Made by a program: the position numbers and the translations under genes. Below are positions 23,501-34,772 of a stretch of 64,000 nucleotides of DNA, piece after piece (the stretch's first letter is position 1; each line of letters begins with the position of its first letter). A model generated the notes under the pieces. The model saw only the letters and a program-made list of their open reading frames with translations, searched no databases and had not been told where the DNA came from. The stretch is from Tiliqua scincoides. Its lineage: Eukaryota; Chordata; Lepidosauria; Squamata; Scincidae. The stretch is taken from NCBI RefSeq assembly GCF_035046505.1, contig NC_089829.1, positions 1,720,001-1,784,000 on the forward strand, in the 5' to 3' direction.

Positions 23501-26500
23501 GGGGGGGGTGTCAGCACCACACACAGGCCCCATTGCACAGGGGCTGCACACTGGACATAGAAGCTGCCCCACCCCAGTTGCCAGGCAGGGTGTACATAAA
23601 CTAGTTCGAAATCTCTTTTGTGGCCATGGCTCCCAGCCAAAGACTTCCACTAGGGACAGTGTCAATAGGAGCCCAAAGATGTGGGCTAATCTCAACCATG
23701 GGCAAGAAACACAGAGCATGTGGCATTAAATCAAAATAAATAATAATTGGTGCCAAGACAAACAGAACCAAAGTACTGTAATGCACTCGTTCCATCCATA
23801 TTACAAAAAGGGAGCGTGAGGCCCTTGGCTAGGCCATGACAGCATCTGAACTGGGGAGGTCCTGAGCATTCTGAAAATCTCAAATATTGTTCCTGTAAAA
23901 GGACAGAGCAAGTTTCTAGATCTCAGTGCCAAGAGAGCATGGAAAACACTTGGACCAGTACAGTGCCAAGCAGACAGGAGGCAAGGTGCTTGGGCTTTCC
24001 ATTACCCACTCCCAGGGTGAGCGGAAACATTCAGCAAAAAGAGGACACGTTTCACTTAATGGATCTAGAAGCAGACTGCAGGATTTTAAACACCGCATCA
24101 CCCAGAAAAGCAGCGTTTTGTGATCCTTGGCACCTTCAACAGCTGCAAAGGGGCTGCAAATTAAAACCAGTTTCAAACTCATTTAAAAACCTGCAGTGTG
24201 GACATGCCTAACGCAGAGGCTAAGGCACCCCAGCACTGACCTCTCCGTCATGGTCTTCAGTTCACTGAAGTGTCGTCGGAAGCCCACCACCTGCCGCCAG
24301 AGGGTGAGCAACCGGCTGTGCTCATTGCTGAAGTAGGTGTTGAATGTCTGGGGAGGCAAGAGGAAGAGCCTTGGCGACCTGCATCAATGGGCTAAGATTG
24401 GCTTTGAGTGCTGCTTGCTGCAGTGCAACCAAAGGAACCACCAGAGGTCAGAAACAGGCAGCCAACTTTGGAGAGGGCTACAAATTCTGCTCACAGTGCA
24501 GATGCTCAGCTCACGTTCGCCTCTTGACAAATAGGTTCAGAACCTGCCGAACCTTCTCCACTCCTCCCAACTCTCTTCAAAAGAAAGGGTCACCTGCCCC
24601 CAGCCCCAGGTGCTCTCCCGCCTCAGACCTCTTCCTCACGCCTCCACTCTGCCTCCCGCTGCTCCAGCTCATCCCGAGCTTTGGTCCAGTCCGTCGTCAG
24701 CTTCCGGATGTCTTCGCTGAGAGCCTGGTTGGCAGTGTTGGCCTGATCCAGCTGCTCCCTCAGCATGGCATTGACCTGGGCAAGGCTGGCACTCCTGAAG
24801 AGAGGGGGTTGGAAGCAAGATTTACCAGCAGGAAACACCAATAAGGAATTATTACAAAAAACCAGGAAGCTGCCACAAGTCTAGCACTTGGTGCCAGAGC
24901 CCCTCCAGCTCAGGGCTGTCAATGCTGATGGGCAGAGTCCCTCCAGGGTCTCCGGGGGACTGTCCCAGCCCTTCCTGGAAATGCTGCTAAGGACGGAACC
25001 TGCAGCTTTCTGCATGGGGGGCGGGCCTCTGTCTCAGAACTACAACCCCTCCCAAATTTATTTTTTTGCAAATCTCACAACCTCTGCACAAGTCATGGAG
25101 GAGTGTAAGATGTTCCCACAAGCCCTCCTGCCCGGCCACCTGCCTTTGCTGCTCCTCCTCCAGCCGGATGAGGGCATTTTCCAGGTCACTGCTATGCTCC
25201 TGGTCATGGCGCAGGCGTGACTCCGTCATGTCCAGGTGGCTCTAGGAAGGAAGACGGTCAAGGCAGCTGAGGGTTAAACACCCACATTGGGACTCACGGA
25301 GCTTCACCCGGATCCCTGGGCAGGCCTGGACTTTGCGTGCTCCAACACCTCCACAGACTTCTTCTGAGCATATACCAAAAGCCTGCCTTCATTAGAGTCT
25401 AGGCTCTCTTTATGCCCTCACTCCCACAACACCTGATTTAAGTGCCCAACTTGAGCAAGTGAAAAACAGAGAGCCTATGAGCATGTACAGAGTGCCTCTC
25501 CTCCATGCATGAAGCATCCAGGCCTCTGCACCACCAAGGGGGTTAGAATTTTTGGCAGAATGTACCCAGTGGGACACGCCAATGGCAGTGCTGATTCTGA
25601 GGCATGTAAATGTTTCTGTGGTTCAGCTGAAAGAGCCAGACAGACTGGTCTACACTGCAGGCTCACAACTGACTTAGCAGTTATCCCCCTCTTCCTACAG
25701 CTTGGGGTCTGTAGTTCCATAGGGGGCAATTTCCAGCAGTAGCCCCCCCCCCAAACTACAACTCCTAGGATCCTTAGGGGAAAGTCGCAACTGTCACCCC
25801 ACTTTAAAACCAAATACAAGCTGTAGTGTAGGCACACCTTCGCATTCTGAAACTGGATGGGATTTCCAGAAGATGCTCAGCTGTGAGACATGCCCGATTT
25901 GAAAAACAGCTGCTGCCAACAGCTCGGTTTGGAGAAAGTGCTGCGGCAGAGACCAGAGTGGTAGAGTTCCCAGGCGGGGAAAAACAAACCCTTAAGCCCC
26001 TCTGTGTTTCCCAAGGGGGCCCAACTGGCATCCAGGAGGGGCAAGGCAGTGACCACAGCTCAGAAGCACCCCAGCTCTCACCCCCCCCCAAATGTGAGGG
26101 ACATTTCTCACCACCAGCCGCTGCTGCTCCAATTCTGCCGCCTTCTCCAGCAGTTGCTGTTCCTGGTCCCCACACTTCTTTTTGTACTGGAGCACCTGAG
26201 AAAGAGAATGTGCAACAGATGGGACTATCACAAGAAAGGGGGCCTGGCCTCTCCGACACTTTCATCAAACAGAAACAGATCAGGGGGGTGTCGAGGAGGG
26301 AAAGGGTTATACTCACAGGGGACTTCAATTATCCTCATATCGACTGGGTCAATTCGGGTTCTGGTCATGACAGACAGACTGGATTTCTTGATGACTGTGC
26401 CTTAGAGCAGCTAGTCATGGAGTCCACCAGAGGACAGGTGACTCTGGATTTAATATTGTGTGGTACTCAGGACCTGGTTAGGGATGTGTTGTTACTGATC

Positions 26501-29500
26501 CGTTGGGGAACAGCAATCATGCTGTGATCCGTTTCGACATGCACGTCGGGGGAAGAATACCAGGCAAATCTGTCACAAAACCCTTGACTTCCAACAAGCA
26601 GACTTCCCTCAAATGAGGAAGCTGGTTAGAAGAAGGTTGAAAGGGTTGCAAGCCATGATGTGTATGTGCAGCCTCTGATTTTAGAAATGGGCTATGTCAG
26701 AATGCCAGATGCAGGATGCTGGTCTCTTGTTGTTTTGCGTGGGGCATCTGGTGGGCCACTATGAGATACAGGAAGCTGGACTACGTGGGCCTTTGGCCTG
26801 ATCTAGCAGGGCTGTCTACTTTCTGCCCACCAGGGATGGAGAATCCTGCATGCATCAACACAGCAAACTGCTTTGTCAAGAGTCCTCCTCTTCACTCTGA
26901 CTGGCAGCCTCCCTCCAGGGTTTGGGCAGGGCTCCTCTCAGCCCCAGCGGCCCAACCTGCAGATGCTCAGCTCCTCACTCAACTGCAGTGAGGAGTGTAG
27001 AGAGAGAACAAAAGAAGACTAGACCATGTTTGGACTCCATTTTGTGGAGTGGCTTCCATTTTGAGAAGTAAGACCTGAACCAGCTAAGTGGCAGCAGATG
27101 GGAAGCGGTCAGGGAAGGTGCAAGGACACTGTAAACAAAGAAGATTCCACCTAGCTTGGATGGTCGATTGGGCTGTAGGTATTAAGGTACATAATTGGGG
27201 AGGTAGCTAACTCATCATCAGAAGATCAAACCATCTTTTCAATGCTTCGGTCAGGTGAACTAGCATTGCTCTTAGAGCTAACTACCTTGTAAGTGATAGG
27301 CTTAGTTAGAGTAATAGCTTTATTGCTTTAAATATATATCTCTGTTAAATCTCTATTGGTTGGCAACCTTCAGTCTCAAAAGACTATGGTATAAGCCTAC
27401 ATCTTAGGACTATTCCCTATTCCCAGGCGGCCTCCCATCCAAGTACTAACCAGGCCTGACCCTGCTTAGCTCTTTTATAAAGGGATGTAACCATAACAGT
27501 TTTATTCTTAATAAATATACTTAAGCTATAAGCTTCTATATTTTTTTATAAGTATCTGGAACTGTTGGCATTGTAAATTCAGTCTAGCTGCTCAGCCACT
27601 CTACTGTCTGGGTTAAGCTTTCCAGTTTTTACTGGGTCCCTGTAGTTAGGGCCAGCACTGCTTGGGGAGCTAGTCATAACCATCCAGTCCCCTCCAAGGA
27701 GGCTGTGGGTGTCTAGCTGTGTGCCCTCAGCTGGTAACACAGGCCTACAAAATTGAGGGTCAGAAAATTTTCCCCCCAAACTTTAAGGTGGTTTGATATG
27801 AATTTGGGGTGCCGATTCCAAAAATGGCATCCGTTTTGCCCTATCGCGTCTAGTTTTGGAGATACAGTATAGCCTCATTAGTGAATGGTTCAAGCAGCTT
27901 TCTCATGAAGAAGCCATGGTGTAGGCTTCCTCATGAGGAAGCTGCTTGAACCATTCACTAAAGAGGCTATGCCGTATCTCCAAAATTAGATGTGATAGGG
28001 CAAAACGGATGCCATTTTTGGAATCAGCACCCCAAATATACCCAGGAATTGGTGTAACGTTTAAGGAAGCAAAATGTGTGCTGCCCTGTGCAACAGTCTG
28101 TGAATTTACAAGGAATGACCACCCTCCCAAAATAAATGTGCAGCCACCTGGCTCCAAGCGAGGCTCCTGGGCTGCCTGCCCTGGCCTGGCTCCCCGAGGC
28201 TCACCTTGGCCTGCAGCTTCTGCACGAGCTGGGCCTGCCGCTGCTGCCCCTCCTGATAGGCCTGCAGCTTACGCTTGTAGGCCGCCTGCTCCTCCTCCAG
28301 CCGCCGGCGCAGCTCGACGTTCTGCTGGGCCAGGCTCTTGTTCTCCAGGGACTCCCTCTCCCGCTCACCGGTCTCCAAGCGCAGGGCCTGCTCTAACTGG
28401 GATGGAAAAGGCAGGTGAGGCTCCTGGGCTGCCTGCGCTACCTGGTCCTAAACCCCTGTAAATGGAGTGAGGAGGCAGGCAGGGTGAGCCCATTTCCGCA
28501 GAAAAGCAAGAAACTATCCCCCCCCATAGTTGGCTGCCTTGGCAAACGACTCAACTTATTTGCAGAGTCTCCCCACCCCATTCAATCTGCTGTTGCTCCC
28601 CCCACTTTTTGCATGGACAGTACCAACACCTTCTCTTTTCCCACAGACAAAAAGCTCATTATCTCCTGCCCAAACGTGCCAGGTGCTGCACTGGAGCCGT
28701 TTGTCTCAAGAACTAGAGTGTGCCAGGTGCTGTGCAGAGCGCAGGCTGGCAGGTGCACCACAAGGGAGGGAAGGCAGACTCCCAGTCACAGCCCCCAGCC
28801 CTGATTGAACCACGTCCCCTTGACTGCCTGTGTGGCCTCTTCCACCAGGTCAGGAAGCGGGCAAAAAGAGTGGTCCTTCTCAGGCATGGAGGAGAGAGCC
28901 ACAGGCGCGTCCCTGAATTCCACACAGATGCCCAAAGGGAAGAAAACACATTCCCCCTCTTCAGTGCATTCCTTCACCCTGGGTAGGTCACAAGAATAGG
29001 GTCAACTCTGGATCAACACAGACCAAGCTGTCAGGAGCAGTTGAGGGGTGCTGAAACAAGGCAAAGGAATGGAAGGGCAAGAGGGAGGCACAGCCCAGAA
29101 GCTGCAGAGGGGTAAGGAAGGAGGTGGCCAAGGGCCCCCCCCCCCCCCGATTCCTCTCTGCAGCCGGCCTCACCAAGCCTCAGCTGCCATTTCACTGCTC
29201 CCCTGTTGCAACCTGCTCACCTGTAAGCCAAACGGATTTTCTCAGAGATGCCAAAGGTTCCAGGTGATTTCTCCCTCTGGTCCCCCCCTCAGCAAAAAGC
29301 AAAACATGTAAAACTCCACAATCCTGCTTCCTTGAGTGCCAGTGGAGTGTTGCAAGAGTCCAGATGACCGATCTAGTCCCAGTGCTGGCTAGTGCTTCTG
29401 AACCTGGAAGTCATGAATCTCCCCACCTCTTTCTCCTCTATATATCTGTCTAATCTTCCTGTTTAAAGGCATCTGAGCCTGGAGCTGCCATCACCCCTTG

Positions 29501-32500
29501 TGGCCATGAGTTCCACAAGTTAGCAACGCAGTGTGTGTCACATACACTCTCTTCTGCTGCTGTGTACACAAAGGCTGTAGTGTAAGACTGCAAAGCAAGC
29601 AAGTAAAAGAGGAGGGGGGCTCGAGTCCAGAGCTGGCACTCTAACTGCTAGGCCTTAGTGTTCCTTGAACTGTTCTGGGCAGCAGCTTACCAGCTGGTTC
29701 CTTCGCCTCAGCTCCTTCTCCCTCTGCTGGGCACTCAGTCTTAAAGTGCTCCAGTGGATGGTTTGCTCCAGCTTCCACATCAAAAGACACTGCAAGGTAC
29801 CCACTCCCAGTGGGTGGGAGCAGGGAGGCAGCTGCCCACTCTAGTTGGCTGCCCGTGGGGAAACAGAGCCGCACATTTCCTCACCACTGCCCAGAGCAAC
29901 ACCCTCCGTGTCTCAAGAATAATTGTACTAATCCCACAATTGTCTTGTATCGCTACGCCAGCTCAGAAATAATTCCCGCCTCCCCAAACATTGGTTGCAC
30001 TGCAGTGATGTCACCGAATACCCACAAATGAGATCCACTGTGGATGGAAGAGGTGCGCAGGCCCAGTGGCCCAAGAAGTCTGGCGCAGAGGGAAAGGGAG
30101 GACAAAGTAGCTGCATTTGGGATGTCTACACAATTCTACTCTCTGGCACACACCCAGAGGCCCTTCCTTGCAATGGCCTCAGACGTTCAGGGTCAAGGAC
30201 CAGGAACACTGTGCATGGGCTGGATCTTTTTCGCAGCATTAAGGGGAAGGATCCAGGCACAGGCAGCCACCACCCACTTCTCAGTGACCAGGAGGAGCCA
30301 AGGGCCCTGAAGAGGGGTCTGGCACCGACAGGCTCTTCGGCCACAAATAATCTGGCCTGCTAAAAGAGAGGATTTCAAGGGGGCTCTCCGGACAGGCCAA
30401 GTGCCCTCCAAAGGCAGGTGCAAGGACCGTCCTGGGCAAAAACAGGCATAAAAGGGATACCTACATCTGCATTGGTGATTGGATCAGGCCCCTTCAGGCG
30501 CAAGCTCTCCTCCAGCTGCACAACCAGGCATGGCAGAGAATCAAGGCCAAGAACAGGACAGCGGGAGGGGACCCCCTCAGATCAGGAAGAAGACAGGAAA
30601 GGGGGGAGGAGAAAGGCATTAGCTCCCAAAGCCAGTGCTGCTCCAGGTCAGACACACACCCCACGAGCATCAAACAAACAAAGGCACACTCAATACTTCA
30701 TTCGGCATCAACCCTGCCAATGGAAATGCAAGGGAACCTCAGACCACAGCCCCCCCCCCCCCCAACAAACAGCAGCATGGTGGACCAGAGGGCAGTAGGG
30801 GCCCTGCACAGGTCACGAGTGGACCAGGGTTCCATTTCCACGCCACAGGGCAAGCAGAGGTCAGGGAGGGACAGCGGCCAAGCCCCCAAGACCCCGCACC
30901 TTGTGCAGAAAGGATGCCAGCTCTGGAAATGGCCACACTGCAAAGGACTGCACCCCCTCCCAGCAATGCAGCTGGTTGCTCAGCTGAGACCAGAGTGCCC
31001 ACCATCGCTCCCAGTTCAGCAGGCATCAGCGGAGTGGTCCCTCCCACAAGCCATCCCGGGGCACTGCTCCCGCGCCACTTGCCCGTTCCACTCGCTTCCA
31101 CACATACAGCCCAGCTGCTTTGCCGAGGGGCTCCCCCTCACGCTCCTCCTGACGGGCCGCTTGGCCAGACATGGCCCTTCCTTCCCCAAGACTCCCACTC
31201 CAAGGCACACAAAGCCCATGCGATGGGAGGGGGAGGGGGCAGGTCTGTGCAGGCCCCAGAAAGAAAGAGGCTCAGGCTTCCACAAGCCCCTCCCTCCCCC
31301 GCATGCGGAGCCACCGGGGACCCTAATCCGCCTCCCCAGTCAGAGGCCAGGAAGAGCCTTGTGAAGGAGCAGTGACAAGAGGCTTGCTCTTTCTCCCCTC
31401 CTGCCCCCCTGCCAGCCCTTCTTCAAAAGACAGACAGGCGGGGTTGGCCAAAGCACTCACACTGGGCCTGCCCTACTGCTCCACTCCCCACTGTTTCAAA
31501 ACAGGACCCCTCATCCTCATTTGCATCTTCAGAAGAAGGGAGCACCAGCGCCCTGTGTGAGGGAGCTTGGGCACCTGGGGGTGGGGGAGACAGCATATCC
31601 ACACTTGGGGGACCAGGCATTGCAGGGCCACTTCCACAAGATTATGACCCTTTTCCTGCATACCTGGAGGGGCAGTAGGACAAAAAGGAGCAAATGAAAG
31701 ATCTGCCACGGTGAGGGCTGGGAACTTGCTCTGCTGTTAACACAACATGGAAGTGGGGATTCTCAGGCCAGCGGATCATCTACAGGACCAGCACACGCAG
31801 CTCTGTCCCAACACTCCCGTTCTGCTTAAGGACATAAGAAGAGCCCTGCTGGATCAGGCCAAAGGCCCATCCAGTCCAGCTTCCTGTATCTCACAGCGGC
31901 CCACCAAATGCTTCAGGGAATCTTCTGCTTCTGCAGAATCCTGACTGGTGCATCAACCCTTTGCCCTTGGAACAGTTTCAGACCAGAGAAGCTGGAGAGA
32001 ACACCCACCCCAGAGTGTCTCTACCCCAATTCCAGCCTCCAGTCTTCTCAGGCTTCTTTCAGTCTTAAAGCTTTTTGTCCAAGGAACTCCTCTAGTTTCA
32101 GATTTTTTATTTTTTTGTACAAAACACCACCCCCCCCAAAGAGGAGGGCCTGTGTGAGCAAAGTTTACCTTCTCCCTCAGCAACAGCTGCCATAGCAACT
32201 TAAATTCTCCTGCCAGTTGCCATGGTTACTGGAGCACATGGGGCCAGCCCCCAACAAAGCCTTGCAAGGAGAGGAGGCACCTCCCCACCATCCTGCTCCA
32301 CCAGGATGGGCCACCCGCGCCCCCCTTCCCTGGCATTGACTGCTGAATTCTGGCCCCAGCCAAAGCAGAAATCCCAGGCACCTCCCCCCCCCCCAAAAAA
32401 AAACAACTTGGGGCGGGGGGGAGAGAAGGAAGCTAGGCAGGGAGCCACCAGCATCTCTGTCAAAGGTGCCCTTGCAGGTGCCCTTGCAGGGCTCCTCTGG

Positions 32501-34721
32501 TGCCCTCTCTCTCTTCAGAGAGAGAGCCATGTTTTCTCCACCCTGGTGAAGAGCTCAGGCCCAAGACCCCCCTTGCCCCCCAGACCTTCCACATCTCTGC
32601 AAGGCAGGCAGAACTTCACCACCACCACCCCCCCGGCGCTTGGAGCACTGCAGACAATGGCCTCCTTTTGGCCCAGCCCCAGGAGAAGGCTGATGCCACA
32701 GCAACGCTTCAAAACTTCTCTCTCCACCTCAGTACTGATGTCTGTAATATGGGAGTATCCTTTGCTTGCACAAGAACCCCTGCTGGGTCTGGCCAACAGG
32801 TCCTGGTCTCAGGTCCAACACTGGCCAAGCGGGTCCATCAGCCAGTTTTGTGGCACAAAAGGAAATCAATCAAAATATCCACATGTTCCAAGTGCCCCAA
32901 TCCACCCCCAGGACAAGAATGAGCTGCAGCCCCCACTGTGGAGCCAAGAACAGGCCCCTGCAAGCCCGGATCCTGAGCAGCCAGCTGGACTTGTCCAGGC
33001 AGGCCAAGGCCCGGGACAGACAGCATTCAGCCCCCCGCCCCAGTTCCCTCACAAAGCACTCAGGATGCATTCCTCCAGGTCACTCCTCACCCAGACACAG
33101 AAAGGAGGCCACGTGACCCCCTCGGGAGTGGGAACACGGTGTGACACAACACAGAGCCAGAGAATCATGGGCAGTGCTCCATCACACAAGTGCTCCCAGG
33201 CAAGAAAGATCTGCCCCCATAGCAGTAGGTCCAGCGGGGAAGGGGTGGAAAAGCAGACTCATTGTTGGGAGGGGGTGCCAATCCTCCCTTGCCCAGAATC
33301 TGAACCAAAGGGGGCGCAACTGTGGCCTCCCACAGCAGATGCCAGGCACCATAGCCCTTGGTCAACAGATGGGAAAAAGCTGCCCTGGAGGAGGACAGTG
33401 CCGCACAGCAGCACCAGGAAGCAGGCCAGTCATGGGTCTGCAGGTGCCTCGGGAGGGACCTGACTGGGACCCAGGAGTCAAAGGAGGGGACCCAGAAAGT
33501 TCCTGCGATCTGACACTTTCCTATCTCACCTGAACTCGCTGCCTGCACATGCATGCAGTATTAATTGCTGCTGCAAGCCATACACACCGGGCTCAGGAAA
33601 GCATCCATGACCCTCCTTAACACGGTGTCAAATCTGGGAGGAAACTGGCCTGCTATAGTAGCTGTTTGGCTTGTGGATCCATGAAGGAGTGTATAGAAGC
33701 TCAGGGACCCAGGTGTGGGGCTACTGCTGCTGCAGAAGTTCATTTTGGTCCATTCTAGTGTGAGCCTAAATACAATGATGCTAATTTTCTGCAAACGATT
33801 TTGTATATTTCAAAGATTTTAGAGAGACCTAAGAGTGTGTTTGGTTTTCCGAATTACTTTATCTAGCTGCCAGTGCCACGTGATCAGGTAGACCTGGGCT
33901 CTGCAGCAAGAAGCCTAGTAGACCTGGGCTCCAAAGACTATTGTGGTTGTCAGTACCCTCCCTCTGCCTTACGTTGCCCCCTGTTCTGCCTGCCCCCTTT
34001 GGGAGGGGGCCCAGAAGAAACTTTGTACTCCCTGATAAAATTCCTCTCATAGGCCCTGCTGAGACCCAAGTATCCTTGGGTCAAGGAACCAAGCCAAGGA
34101 ACAGAACATCTAACGCAGACAAGGTAGGCACCTTCCCTGCAGGCCAAAGAGAAATGACAGGCATCCAATCTCAGTTCTACAATTCAAATGGCATTTAGAA
34201 GTCAACTGCTGCTGGAGCATAAGTGGACTATGAAACTCATTCATGAGACAGACCCTCCAGCTCCACATGCAGCCCCCTCCAGTCCTGTACTGTCAGCAAT
34301 CTTCTCCCTGCCTTGCCCCTTCCGGAGTAAACTGCAAGCTCCTCAGGGCAGGGGCTCTGCTGCTTCTGTGAACTGCACAGCATCTGGCACCTAGTTGGGG
34401 CAGTGTCAATGTTGTGCACCACCTTGGCTTGCTTGGAACAGGAGCCCACACAGCAACCAGCCCGTCCTCCCTGCCAGTGGGTGGTGTTAGGGACTGGTCT
34501 CTGGGGCACCTACCCTCTCGCTGATGGCATTGTACTTGATGGCCAGTTCATCGCGCTCTGCCCGGCTCTGAGCCAGCAGGTCCTCTACCCGGGACAACTC
34601 TTGTTGGAGGATGCGATTCTCTTCTTGGAGGGAAAGGAGGGACGACATCTCAGCATGGAAGGCTGCTGCAGAGGGACACAGAGGGTAAGCTTAGCTGGGA
34701 GTCACCACTCTCCCACCCTGT

Positions 34722-34772
<51 letters not shown>

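Larger units (their letters stand above)
21799..28396 (-). other. CROCC: CROCC exons 4-12 (residues 118-553)
   Basis: Exons 28396-28205, 26195-26112, 25241-25144, 24794-24629, 24347-24241, 23481-23254, 22660-22564, 22287-22183, 22029-21799. Landmarks: RKLQAYQEGQQRQAQLVQKL (exon 4), LQYKKKCGDQEQQLLEK (5), NALIRLEEEQQ (6), LAQVNAMLREQLDQ (7), FSNEHSRLLTLWRQVVGFRR (8). These are the most conserved rootletin segments. Exon 6 starts with about a dozen residues (SHLDMTESRLRHDQ) that I do not recall in the human protein. Exon 12 holds the first Ser-Pro/Arg-rich break (TPSPLRRSSPRRSISP), a likely non-helical, phosphorylatable hinge. Exon 6 only stays in frame with exon 7 if a GC donor is used. Confidence 0.93.

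Noticed and set aside
27424-27476. 5S rRNA gene
   Set aside because: Only the 3' part of 5S is present and it continues into a SINE tail.
32222-33463. 413-codon plus-strand ORF in CROCC intron 3
   Set aside because: Low-complexity, Pro/Ser-rich translation without domain or conserved motif; crosses homopolymer runs; lies in an intron on the opposite strand. Chance ORF in GC-rich DNA.
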